A stretch of 14,256 nt of DNA from an uncultured Eubacteriales bacterium (GTDB lineage: Bacteria > Bacillota > Clostridia > Peptostreptococcales > Anaerovoracaceae). Shown here one piece after another: positions 7,400 to 14,206 of the stretch (the stretch's first letter is position 1; the number at the start of each line of letters is the position of its first letter). Under the pieces are notes generated by a model. The model was not told the origin of the DNA. It saw only the letters and a list, made by a program, of their open reading frames with translations, and did not search any database. Both the position numbers and the translations under genes were made by a program. The DNA lies in the NCBI GenBank assembly GCA_910585135.1, contig CAJUEB010000039.1, positions 1-14,256 on the forward strand, in the 5' to 3' direction.

Positions 7400-8182
7400 A
7401 TGAAGCTCACAGAAAAGCAATGGAATCTGATCAATGAAATTGCATTGATGATCCATTTAACGGACGATGTGACTGAAATGAGAAAACATTTTTTATCTGT
7501 ACTCAGCGCTTTGCTGGAATTCGACCATGCTTCCTTCTATATACAGGAAAATGAAAACCCTTATGGCTCGCCTCTCGGCATCGGTCTCTCACAGAAAGAC
7601 CTGAGCGATTACATCGACAAATACGCAGAGCGCGATCCTTACATCCCGCTCATGGGTCTCTTCCCTGACACGTATACGACATTCCGCTCCAGCGACTACG
7701 CCATCACGACGGATATCGAAAACACGGAATATTACCAGCTCGTATGGAAACCAAAAAATATCAGGTATGCCCTGCTGATGCCCCTCTCCGTCAACAAAAA
7801 TTGGCTCGGCTCTGTCAATCTGTTCCGGAGCAAGGCTAAAAACGATTTCACAGAAACCGAGATGGAAATTACCAGCATCCTGCGCCAGCACCTCCAGACG
7901 CGCCTGTGGCGGGAAAAGTGTTTTTCCGAAAAGTTAAACGGCAGCCTGGAAAGCACGGAGAATTCCCATGCGTTTTCCATCAAAAAACTAGCGGACAAAT
8001 ACCTGCTTACCGACAGGGAATGCGACGTCGTCCGCCTGTGGGTCAGGGGTTTCACCGACAGCGAAATCTGTGCCCAGCTTTTTATCTCCAAGAACACGCT
8101 AAAAAAGCATATTAGTAATATTTTCAGAAAGCTGGAAATCACCAGCCGTGTCGAATTATTGAGGATCATAGGAAATGCGTAA
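7400..8182 (+). CDS. LuxR-family transcriptional regulator with N-terminal sensory domain
   Basis: A 260-aa regulator. The C-terminal DNA-binding domain (about 202-253) is a clear GerE/LuxR helix-turn-helix: LLTDRECDVVRLWVRGFTD, SEICAQLFISKNTLKKH, then ISNIFRKLEI. The N-terminal 170 residues look like a GAF- or autoinducer-domain-like alpha/beta ligand-binding fold, with FDHASFYI (41-48), YAERDP (75-80) and a strand pair ALLMPLSVNKNWLGSVNLFR (124-143). There is no receiver-domain Asp pattern, so it is likely a one-component sensor. The ATG at 7400 follows a perfect AAAGGAGG (7386-7393). It has its own terminator and lies directly before the transporter/amidohydrolase operon, which it probably controls; that link is inference. 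Confidence 0.88.
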   Translation: MKLTEKQWNLINEIALMIHLTDDVTEMRKHFLSVLSALLEFDHASFYIQENENPYGSPLGIGLSQKDLSDYIDKYAERDPYIPLMGLFPDTYTTFRSSDYAITTDIENTEYYQLVWKPKNIRYALLMPLSVNKNWLGSVNLFRSKAKNDFTETEMEITSILRQHLQTRLWREKCFSEKLNGSLESTENSHAFSIKKLADKYLLTDRECDVVRLWVRGFTDSEICAQLFISKNTLKKHISNIFRKLEITSRVELLRIIGNA

Positions 8183-8214
8183 CCCAGACGAATGATATCT
8201 GCACGAAAACTACT

Positions 8215-8238
8215 CCAAAAGTGCCATATGGCTTTTGG
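8215..8238. other. Imperfect hairpin between luxR-type gene and its terminator
   Basis: CCAAAAG (8215-8221) can pair with CTTTTGG (8232-8238), enclosing a CC-ATAT-GG inner stem with a 2-nt bulge. It lies 33 bp after the LuxR stop, about 35 bp before the terminator. It may be a 3' UTR structure or a protein-binding dyad; no role is shown. Confidence 0.3.
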
Positions 8239-8271
8239 AAAATGGGAAACCGGGGTAAGCAAAATAGTCAT

Positions 8272-8303
8272 AAAAGGTGTTTCGAATCGAAGCACTTTTT
8301 TTT
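8272..8303 (+). terminator. Intrinsic terminator after the LuxR-type gene
   Basis: A 13-bp stem with GU wobbles (8272-8284 with 8288-8300, AAT loop) leads into an eight-T run (8296-8303), part of which pairs with the upstream A run. It separates the regulator transcript from the downstream MFS/amidohydrolase operon. Confidence 0.85.
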
Positions 8304-8346
8304 ATGATGAAAACAACAGATTGGCACAGCGGCAAATACCCAGATC

Positions 8347-8375
8347 TTACGGCCGCGCCATTCGCACTTTATACA
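8347..8375 (+). promoter_or_regulatory. Weak candidate promoter of the MFS/amidohydrolase operon
   Basis: TTACGG (8347-8352) and TATACA (8370-8375) are separated by 17 bp. The -35 is poor and the -10 moderate, as expected if an activator is needed, which would fit the adjacent LuxR-type regulator. The region between the terminator (8303) and the ribosome binding site (AAAGGAGG, 8395-8402) holds no coding sequence. Confidence 0.35.
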
Positions 8376-8411
8376 CATTACCATGATTTATTTTAAAGGA
8401 GGTTTCAACTC

Positions 8412-9704
8412 ATGAAAGCATTCTCACTGCGAGACGAAAACGGCAAGCTTTATTATGGCTGGATCATCGCCGTACTGGCTGCCATCGTAACGGGCCTTGT
8501 GTACAACGGCATCGTTTCCACCACCGGCGTCATGATGCTGCCGGTCATTACCGAAATGGCATTTGATCCGCCGGAATTTTCGCTTTACCTGACGATCATG
8601 TCCATCACCGGCATCATCACCTTGCTGATCGTGCAGCGCTTTTTTACAAAGCAGAACATTAAAAAGATCATGCTGATCGCAGGAATCTGCGGCGTGGTTT
8701 CCTTTATCGGCTTCGCCATGGCAAAAAACATCACGATGTTCTACATTTTCTCGATCCCACAAGGCTTCTGCTTTACGGCTATGACCATGACGCCATGCCA
8801 GCTTCTGGTATCGAACTGGTTTGGGGCAAAAGCAAAGGGCAGGGCGATGAGCATCTTCATGACAGGAATGACGCTCGTATACGTAGGCGAACTGAACATC
8901 CTGCAAAGAGTCGTAACTACCTCCGGCTGGAGGGCAGGCTATTATCTGCTTGGCGGCGGTATCGTGATCGCCATCATCTGCGTATTTTTCATCAAGTGGT
9001 CGCCGGAAGACAAGGGCGTGAAACGAATGGGCGACCTGACAGAGGAAGAGCTGGCCGCTATGCAAATGAAGAGTTCGCTGGCTTCCGGCATCGACTTTAG
9101 GGATGCGATCAAAAAACCGATCACATGGCTAATATTCCTCTCTGCGACACTGGCGGTTATCGCCTCCAGCTCCGTTTTGCAGCATGGAATCCCGACCATG
9201 GTATACGGCGGTTATACGCCTGAAAAAGCAACGGCCATCGTATCGATGCTTTCGACCATCATGCTCGTAACAGGACCTGTCATCGGCATCATCATGGACA
9301 AAGCGCCGCTGCGTGTCGCCGCCTTCGGCTCTGCGCTTTGTTTCGCAGGCTCATGCGTAGGACTGTCCCTGATTACGACAAACCCGGCATTAGGCGTTCC
9401 CGTATTCTGCTGCCTTTACATATTCGGCGTAGCGTCCATCAATATCATTTCCCCGGTTATCATGAGCTTCCTCTTCGGGGAAAAGTCCATGAACAAGCTG
9501 TTAAGCTGGCTGAATATGTTCATCGGTGTCGGCGGCGCGCTGGGTGCACTAGGCGTAAGCACGATGCTCGTCAAATTCGGCACTTACCAGATCCCATGGC
9601 TCATCATGGCAGGCGTGCTGTTCATCTGTGCAATCATAAGGTTCTTCGCTACTTCAAAGAAATTACAATACAAGCCTGGAAACCCTGAAAACCAGGAAGC
9701 GTGA
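8412..9704 (+). CDS. MFS transporter, oxalate/formate-antiporter-like (OFA) subfamily
   Basis: A 430-aa polytopic membrane protein with about 12 helices arranged 6+6 around a central charged loop (about 197-232, WSPEDKGVKRMGDLTEEE). YYGWIIA near the N-terminus (14-20) and NWFGAKAKGRAMSIFMTG (135-152) are typical of OFA/monocarboxylate-type MFS carriers. Substrates of this group are small organic anions, but the substrate here cannot be read. The ATG at 8412 follows a perfect AAAGGAGG. Its stop is 10 bp ahead of the amidohydrolase start, and the ribosome binding site of that gene overlaps the MFS stop, so the pair is coupled. It probably imports the substrate of the amidohydrolase or exports the product; that is inferred from context. 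Confidence 0.88.
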   Translation: MKAFSLRDENGKLYYGWIIAVLAAIVTGLVYNGIVSTTGVMMLPVITEMAFDPPEFSLYLTIMSITGIITLLIVQRFFTKQNIKKIMLIAGICGVVSFIGFAMAKNITMFYIFSIPQGFCFTAMTMTPCQLLVSNWFGAKAKGRAMSIFMTGMTLVYVGELNILQRVVTTSGWRAGYYLLGGGIVIAIICVFFIKWSPEDKGVKRMGDLTEEELAAMQMKSSLASGIDFRDAIKKPITWLIFLSATLAVIASSSVLQHGIPTMVYGGYTPEKATAIVSMLSTIMLVTGPVIGIIMDKAPLRVAAFGSALCFAGSCVGLSLITTNPALGVPVFCCLYIFGVASINIISPVIMSFLFGEKSMNKLLSWLNMFIGVGGALGALGVSTMLVKFGTYQIPWLIMAGVLFICAIIRFFATSKKLQYKPGNPENQEA

Positions 9705-9714
9705 GGTAACAAAA

Positions 9715-11472
9715 GTGAACGGGCAAAAATCAACAGCATTTATCGGCGGCAACATCGTTACCGTCAATGCCAATCATACAATGAAAACATACGAAACGAT
9801 GCTCATCCGCGAAGGAGAGATCGTCTACCTGGGCGACAAAAAAGACCTTGACCGCCTGCTCGACGCAAATACAGCGGCAGATGAAAAACTGCAAGCGCAA
9901 AATACGCCTGAAATCGTGAACCTGCACGGAAAAACTATATTGCCGGGTTTTACCGATTCCCACCTCCATGCATCATCCATGACCGAGCTGGTACTTGATA
10001 TCGATATCCTGCTCACGCAGCCCGGAACGATGCTAGCGAGAAATGAGGCCATCAAAAAATACAGAAATCGCCTGCGCGAAGGCCTGTGCAAAACCGCACA
10101 CATCATCCGCGGAGTTGGCTGGGATCCAGGAATTTTCATGGGCAACCCCGAAGGATTCCCGACGGCGCATGACCTTTCCGGCATTGCGGATGATGTTCCG
10201 ATCATCCTCCGCTCGTACGACCACCACTATCTCTGGGTCAATCAAAAAGCGCTTGAGATCGCAGACATTACAAGCGAAACGCCGCAGCCCCGCAATGGGA
10301 AAATATACCGGGATGCCGCGGGAAACCCGATCGGTGTGTTCCAGGAAAATACAGCCATCGATATGGTACTGGGCAAGATTCCCGGCGCTGATTACTCCGT
10401 CGAAGAATACAAAGCGGGGATTAAGGCATTCCAGAACACCTTTGCAAACCCGCTGGGCATTACCATGGTCTTCGATGCCTATAACCGGGAAAACGGAATG
10501 CAGGCATATTACGAGCTGGCACAGTCAAATGAACTGACGATGCGGGTAAAAACCTGTTTCTACGCAGATCCCGCAGGCTCTATGGCGCAGTTTGACGAAA
10601 TGATTGCCAAGAAAGATAAATATCATGTCGATCATTTATTTCACGTCGATACGGTAAAATTCTTTATCGATGGGACAGGACTCACTTTTTGTATGCATGA
10701 ACCATTTGAATCGGAATGGCTCAAAGCGATCGGTATGCCGGAAAATTACAGCGGTTATGCCCAGTGGACGCAGGAAGAATTAAATGATATTTTCCTCAAA
10801 TTAAGCAAGGCAGGATTTCAGATCCATCTCCACTGCATGGGCGACAAAGCGACGACGATGGCGCTGGATGCATTCGAATATACGTCCAAACACTGCCCGA
10901 TCCATGATCTGCGGCATACCATCGCACATCTCATGCAGGTGAAGGAATCGGATATCACGCGGATGGGCAAGCTGGGAATCGTAGCGGCTATGCAGCCGAT
11001 GTGGGCGCAGTATGCCTCCCTCGCCGAAACGATGTCAAGCGTCAGCCTCGGCATGGACAGGGTGCTTGACCAATACCGAATCGGCGCTTTCTTAAAAGCA
11101 GGCTGTGTCGTTTCGTTCGGAACGGACTTTCCGGTAACGATCCCGCCATCGCCGATATTAGGGATACAAACCGCTGTCAGCCGCAGCGTAACAAAAAACC
11201 AGCCGGATTATGAACAGTTTAAGGACAAAAAACTGGAGCCGGCAAACGACCCTGGCCGCGACTGCTGTACGCCTGCCGAAGCGATCGGGGCTTGCTGCTA
11301 CGGCGGCGCTTACCAGTGCTTCATGGAAAACATCACCGGCTCTCTGGAAGAAGGAAAATCAGCCGATTTCGTGATTCTATCAGATAACATGATGCGGCTT
11401 GGGGATGATGAACTGGAAACGCTTCAGGTAGAAACGACTTACTTCCGAGGGGAAAAGGTCTGGAGCAAATAG
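9715..11472 (+). CDS. YtcJ-type amidohydrolase (amidohydrolase family 3)
   Basis: A 585-aa metal-dependent hydrolase with the TIM-barrel amidohydrolase pattern: TILPGFTDSHLHASS with HLH (83-85), VKFFIDG (314-320), HLHCMGDKA (371-379), HTIAH (401-405), and the late Asp in FGTDFPV (468-474, D471). The C-terminal GSLEEGKSADFVILS returns to the beta-sandwich domain, as usual. Relatives include N-substituted formamide deformylases and many uncharacterised YtcJ proteins; substrates are amides, imides or esters. There is no signal peptide, so it is cytoplasmic. The start is GTG at 9715 with GAGGT (9703-9707), which overlaps the upstream MFS stop. It is the second gene of the transporter operon and ends at a terminator. 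Confidence 0.9.
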   Translation: MNGQKSTAFIGGNIVTVNANHTMKTYETMLIREGEIVYLGDKKDLDRLLDANTAADEKLQAQNTPEIVNLHGKTILPGFTDSHLHASSMTELVLDIDILLTQPGTMLARNEAIKKYRNRLREGLCKTAHIIRGVGWDPGIFMGNPEGFPTAHDLSGIADDVPIILRSYDHHYLWVNQKALEIADITSETPQPRNGKIYRDAAGNPIGVFQENTAIDMVLGKIPGADYSVEEYKAGIKAFQNTFANPLGITMVFDAYNRENGMQAYYELAQSNELTMRVKTCFYADPAGSMAQFDEMIAKKDKYHVDHLFHVDTVKFFIDGTGLTFCMHEPFESEWLKAIGMPENYSGYAQWTQEELNDIFLKLSKAGFQIHLHCMGDKATTMALDAFEYTSKHCPIHDLRHTIAHLMQVKESDITRMGKLGIVAAMQPMWAQYASLAETMSSVSLGMDRVLDQYRIGAFLKAGCVVSFGTDFPVTIPPSPILGIQTAVSRSVTKNQPDYEQFKDKKLEPANDPGRDCCTPAEAIGACCYGGAYQCFMENITGSLEEGKSADFVILSDNMMRLGDDELETLQVETTYFRGEKVWSK

Positions 11473-11551
11473 CGCAAAGCAATTTCGCGCGATACAGAAA
11501 GACCAATCCTGCACAAAATTACGCAAAGATCAAAACCGAAAAACATAAAAA

Positions 11552-11566
11552 CCTCTTTCAAAGAGG
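11552..11566 (+). other. Small hairpin ahead of the operon terminator
   Basis: CCTCTT (11552-11557) pairs perfectly with AAGAGG (11561-11566) around a TCA loop. No T run follows directly, so it is not a terminator by itself. It sits 15 bp before the terminator hairpin and may stabilise the 3' end of the mRNA. Confidence 0.4.
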
Positions 11567-11581
11567 ACATAAAACTCTCTC

Positions 11582-11615
11582 AAGGGGGGCGCTTCGCAAG
11601 GAAGCGTCCCCTTTT
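11582..11615 (+). terminator. Intrinsic terminator of the MFS/amidohydrolase operon
   Basis: AAGGGG (11582-11587) pairs with CCCCTT (11608-11613), and CGCTTC (11590-11595) with GAAGCG (11601-11606), with one bulged G and a GCAAG loop. The stem runs into TTTT. It is GC-rich and lies about 110 bp after the amidohydrolase stop. Confidence 0.82.
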
Positions 11616-11639
11616 CTCATATACCAAAAGCCACGCATT

Positions 11640-11653
11640 TGACATCAATGTCA
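11640..11653. promoter_or_regulatory. Perfect palindrome TGACAT-CA-ATGTCA, candidate operator
   Basis: Six-base arms are exactly complementary around a CA centre, and the left arm overlaps a consensus TTGACA (11639-11644). No matching -10 lies at 16-18 bp; TATAAA at 11672-11677 is 27 bp away. No credible gene starts downstream on the plus strand. It may be a regulator-binding site or the relic of a lost promoter. Confidence 0.4.
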
Positions 11654-11700
11654 TTCAGTTAACACAGGAACTATAAAAAATGTTCAAAATTAATTTAGCA

Positions 11701-11740
11701 GGACAGATATGCTCAGGAGTTTCTGTCCGATCCGTTTTTT
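11701..11740 (+). other. Terminator-like hairpin in gene-free DNA
   Basis: GGACAGA (11701-11707) pairs exactly with TCTGTCC (11722-11728) around a 14-nt loop, and a six-T run (11735-11740) follows after six bases. The T run is a little far for a standard terminator. On the other strand there is no T run, so it is not a good terminator for the exporter gene. It lies between the catabolic operon and the end of the exporter gene. Confidence 0.35.
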
Positions 11741-11768
11741 GGAGAGATCAAATTGAAATCAATTTCCC

Positions 11769-12791
11769 TTATAGGTTAATAAAGAACGGAACGAAGACGG
11801 ATGCGCCAATATTCATGACGACGCCGATTGCAAACGAATACACCACGGTATCTTGCCTACAAGACCTTTCTACGATCGGCAGGCACACATCCATCGCAGA
11901 CACGCCGGGAATCGCCGCCGATTCGATATAACCGAATTTCTTCGCCATAATTGGAATCGATACGAGACCGAATGTTTCACGGAGGACATTATGCATGAAA
12001 GACGCAGCACTGGCTATCATATGCTGTGTTCCTGCATCCGCAATAACTGTAGGCGCATAAGTATACCAGCCAAACCCCGCGCTGATCGCCAGCCCTTCTT
12101 TGAGGGAAAATCCTGTGATCATTGCTGATACAGTACCAAATACCAATGAACCTGCTATGGCTGCAAAAGGAAACGCCATGATTCTGACTCCCATCCCTTT
12201 CATGCTAACAATGATGCTGCCGGATAACCCTAAATCAAACCCTACCAGAAAAAGAAGTCCGCACAGCAGGACAACCATCAAATTACTGCTGAAGGCGTCA
12301 AAAACCGGCAAATACGCCCCTGCAAAACGAGCAATAGCAAAATATCCGATCAATATGCCCAAAACCACGAGAATCAATATGGTCAACGTATTCTTAAAAT
12401 TGGAATTGCTGCTTTCAGAGGGTTTCTCATGTTCTTCCTCATTTCCTTCCTCGCCTTCCAACAAATTTTCCCCTTGATCCTCCTGAGCACGGCAAGCACA
12501 TACATCGCCATATCGATTCATGCCAAAACCCTTACGCACCGCGAAAACCGACAGCATGCTTCCGCTTATACAAAACACGGTGATTACAATCGCTTTCAAG
12601 GTAATGATCCCCAGGTTTGACGTCACCTGTTCATTGATTCCCATCTTCATTCCCATGACAAGCACCATCACATATGCAACGCCCATAATCAATTTCGGCA
12701 CAAAGCCAAACCGATGTCGGTGCGCTTTCGCCTTGCTGGCGGTGAAATACCCACACAGAAGCATACCCATGTAAAGAATCACTAATTTCAT
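11769..12791 (-). CDS. lysO: LysO-family amino-acid (lysine) exporter
   Basis: A 340-aa membrane protein of the LysO/YbjE (DUF340) family; E. coli LysO exports lysine and its toxic analogue thialysine across the inner membrane. The N-terminal part (1-90) holds about three helices. A hydrophilic acidic linker (about 100-134, rich in Glu) follows, then the C-terminal domain with several helices and the hallmarks LVGFDLGLSG (182-191), GFGWYTYAP (239-247), RE (271-272) and GVSAMDVCLP (296-305). The start chosen is ATG (complement of 12789-12791), 5 nt after GGGAGGA; an in-frame GTG 18 bp upstream lies before that site. It is divergent from a LysR-type regulator. Another amino acid could be the substrate. 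I see no clear terminator after it. Confidence 0.82.
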   Translation of the reverse strand: MKLVILYMGMLLCGYFTASKAKAHRHRFGFVPKLIMGVAYVMVLVMGMKMGINEQVTSNLGIITLKAIVITVFCISGSMLSVFAVRKGFGMNRYGDVCACRAQEDQGENLLEGEEGNEEEHEKPSESSNSNFKNTLTILILVVLGILIGYFAIARFAGAYLPVFDAFSSNLMVVLLCGLLFLVGFDLGLSGSIIVSMKGMGVRIMAFPFAAIAGSLVFGTVSAMITGFSLKEGLAISAGFGWYTYAPTVIADAGTQHMIASAASFMHNVLRETFGLVSIPIMAKKFGYIESAAIPGVSAMDVCLPIVERSCRQDTVVYSFAIGVVMNIGASVFVPFFINL

Positions 12792-12822
12792 TGCTTCCTC
12801 CCGTTTCACAAATTTAAAGAAG

Positions 12823-12851
12823 AAGTACAGGCTGTGGCGAAGCCTGTACTT
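12823..12851 (-). promoter_or_regulatory. 11-bp perfect hairpin in the exporter leader
   Basis: AAGTACAGGCT (12823-12833) pairs exactly with AGCCTGTACTT (12841-12851) around a 7-nt loop. It falls inside the predicted 100-nt 5' leader of lysO, ending about 20 nt before the ribosome binding site. Read on the minus strand it is followed by CTTCTTTAAATTT, a weak U-rich tract, so it could be a leaky attenuator, an mRNA-stabilising stem or a dyad for a DNA-binding protein. Neither strand shows a canonical terminator tail. Confidence 0.7.
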
Positions 12852-12877
12852 TATGGGTAAAAAAATCCATGCTTTAT

Positions 12878-12906
12878 TTGCATAAATTTCTTATCTATAT
12901 TATAAT
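12878..12906 (+). promoter_or_regulatory. Promoter of the LysR-type regulator
   Basis: TTGCAT (12878-12883) and a perfect TATAAT (12901-12906) with a 17-bp spacer. The leader would be about 75 nt. Its -10 overlaps the -10 of the divergent exporter promoter, so the two cannot easily be occupied at once. Confidence 0.65.
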
Positions 12907-12927
12907 TGCATATGAATATAAAGTAAA
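12899..12927 (-). promoter_or_regulatory. Promoter of the lysO exporter
   Basis: On the minus strand TTTACT (complement of 12922-12927) and TATAAT (complement of 12899-12904) are 17 bp apart. Transcription would begin near 12892, giving a leader of about 100 nt that includes the 12823-12851 hairpin. Confidence 0.6.
12900..12921. promoter_or_regulatory. Imperfect dyad between the divergent promoters, candidate LysR-type binding site
   Basis: TTATA (12900-12904) mirrors TATAA (12917-12921), with one further matching pair inside. It covers the spacer of the exporter promoter and the -10 of the regulator promoter. AT-rich dyads at this position are typical targets of LysR-type proteins, but the AT content makes chance likely. 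Confidence 0.3.
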
Positions 12928-12988
12928 ATGATTGTTTTTTATATGAAATAAAAGAAATCCTTGTATGTAAATAGCGAAAGGGGTTCTG

Positions 12989-13870
12989 ATGGAAAAGCAA
13001 AATACGGGCGTTTTTTTAAAAGTCGTTGAATTGGGCAGCTTTAAAAAAGCCGCTGATGCGCTGGGATATACGCAAGCCGGCATCAGCTATATCATCAATG
13101 CCATGGAAGAAGAGCTCGGCGTTAAGCTATTCATGCGGGAATATGGCGGCGTCCAGCTCACGACAGAAGGAAAAGCTTTATTGCCTCTGATGAAACAGAT
13201 CAATAATGGATGCCGCCTGCTGAAAGAGAAGGTCAACGATTTAAAAAACCTCAAGGACGGCACGATCCGCATCCTTTCCATGAGCAGTACCATGATCTAT
13301 TGGCTGCCGAGCATCATCCGCCGTTTTCACGATGATTATCCCGATATTCATTTAGATCTGACACTTTGCGAAAGCAGGGACGAAGCGGAGGAAATACTGT
13401 ACAGCCATGAAGCAGATTGCGGATTTTTAACGCTGCCCGTAAAGAAAGCACTGCATATTGAACCGCTATTGGAAGAGCCGATGATGGCGGTCTTCTCGCC
13501 GGAACATCCTGCCTCCCGACTGAGAAAGTTTCCAATCGCCGACATTGGCCGCTATCCATTCATCAGCACGCCTTATGACCAGCATACGGAGCTATATGAT
13601 TTTTTTAAGGAACAAAACGCCAGTCCAAATACCAGCTTTACCACCGATAACGATTATGCCGTCCTCGCCATGGTCAGCCAGAATCTGGGATACTGCATAT
13701 TCCCAAGGCTCATGCTGGAAAACGTTCCCTTCCCGCTAAAATGCCTTGAATTCGATGAACCTGTCAACAGAACGATCTGTCTTGGCACACGCAGCCTTGA
13801 TGAGTGTTCTAACGCGACCCTGGAATTCATCCAGTATACGAAGGTTTGGGTATCCGAGCATTATCGGTAA
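12989..13870 (+). CDS. LysR-type transcriptional regulator
   Basis: A 293-aa LysR-family protein. The N-terminal winged helix-turn-helix (about 5-65) reads FLKVVELGSFKKAADALGY, then TQAGISYIINAMEEELGVKL, FMREYGGVQLTTEGKALLP. A linker helix and an effector-binding domain of the periplasmic-binding-protein type (about 92-290) follow, with GTIRILSM at the entry and the usual bipartite layout. The ATG at 12989 follows AAAGGGG (12977-12983). It is divergent from the LysO exporter with overlapping promoters, the classic arrangement for a LysR-type regulator controlling its neighbour and itself. The likely effector is the exported amino acid, by analogy with the LysG/LysE pair; this is inference. 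The gene ends before a terminator hairpin of the convergent small gene. Confidence 0.92.
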   Translation: MEKQNTGVFLKVVELGSFKKAADALGYTQAGISYIINAMEEELGVKLFMREYGGVQLTTEGKALLPLMKQINNGCRLLKEKVNDLKNLKDGTIRILSMSSTMIYWLPSIIRRFHDDYPDIHLDLTLCESRDEAEEILYSHEADCGFLTLPVKKALHIEPLLEEPMMAVFSPEHPASRLRKFPIADIGRYPFISTPYDQHTELYDFFKEQNASPNTSFTTDNDYAVLAMVSQNLGYCIFPRLMLENVPFPLKCLEFDEPVNRTICLGTRSLDECSNATLEFIQYTKVWVSEHYR

Positions 13871-13897
13871 GTGAACGCAAACGTAATGACACATAAC

Positions 13898-13933
13898 AAA
13901 AACGGTGTGATTCCTTCTACAGAACCACACCGT
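13898..13933 (-). terminator. Intrinsic terminator of the small membrane protein gene
   Basis: A 12-bp stem (13902-13913 with 13922-13933, one A/C mismatch, 8-nt loop) is followed on the minus strand by TTTTT. On the plus strand no T run follows, so termination of the LysR gene here would be weaker. It lies about 20 bp past the small gene stop. Confidence 0.78.
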
Positions 13934-13953
13934 GCCTTGCATCATATACCATA

Positions 13954-14145
13954 TCACATCGCTATCGTCTTTAGCAGCACCACCACGAACAAGATCAGGT
14001 AAGCAATCGCCTCAATCAAAACAATCAACTTCAAAATCAATATTAATTTGCTGCTTTTTCCCCTGCGCTTTGCCCAAATCATGCTGGCGATCAGAAATAT
14101 CGCCACAGCCGCTCCGAATATTAATGCTAAAACCAATAGTATCAT
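13954..14145 (-). CDS. Small two-helix membrane protein, unknown function
   Basis: A 63-aa protein not assignable to a named family. Helix 1 covers about residues 2-24 (LLVLALIFGAAVAIFLIASMI), a basic loop AKRRGKSSK (25-33) follows, and helix 2 covers about 34-58; the positive loop suggests both ends face outward, with the loop in the cytoplasm. It looks like a real gene: the ATG (complement of 14143-14145) follows GAAAGGG at 7 nt, there is an extended -10 promoter upstream, and an intrinsic terminator follows. No partner is evident; the next gene on the left, the LysR regulator, is convergent. Confidence 0.7.
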   Translation of the reverse strand: MILLVLALIFGAAVAIFLIASMIWAKRRGKSSKLILILKLIVLIEAIAYLILFVVVLLKTIAM

Positions 14146-14158
14146 TTTTTCGCCCTTT

Positions 14159-14194
14159 CAACAATCATTACGTATGTATCATACCATATTGTTG
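14159..14194. promoter_or_regulatory. Nested inverted repeats over the small-gene promoter
   Basis: CAACAAT (14159-14165) is the exact inverse of ATTGTTG (14188-14194), and inside it GTATG-TAT-CATAC (14172-14184) forms a second perfect dyad that overlaps the -10 box. This could be a repressor operator, or a 5' UTR stem if transcription starts upstream. Confidence 0.4.
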
Positions 14195-14206
14195 CATTTT
14201 CGTCCA
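14178..14206 (-). promoter_or_regulatory. Promoter of the small membrane protein gene
   Basis: On the minus strand TGGACG (complement of 14201-14206) is 17 bp from TATGAT (complement of 14178-14183). A TGG just before the -10 makes an extended -10 element, which offsets the imperfect -35. The leader would be about 25 nt. Confidence 0.55.

Noticed and set aside
7732..8295. Minus-strand open frame of 187 codons over the LuxR-type gene
   Set aside because: It runs through the terminator hairpin and is antisense to the conserved helix-turn-helix; no domain.
11680..11931. Possible 83-aa plus-strand gene with an AGGAA ahead of its ATG
   Set aside because: Two thirds of it is antisense to the conserved end of lysO, the first part crosses a hairpin, and the translation is not recognisable. 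The upstream signals are reported separately instead.
12792..12809. Earlier GTG start for lysO
   Set aside because: The extra codons are the ribosome binding site itself (GGGAGGA) for the ATG at 12789-12791.
12823..12851. Hairpin as a terminator for either divergent gene
   Set aside because: It lies upstream of both starts and has no T run on either strand; treated as a leader structure.
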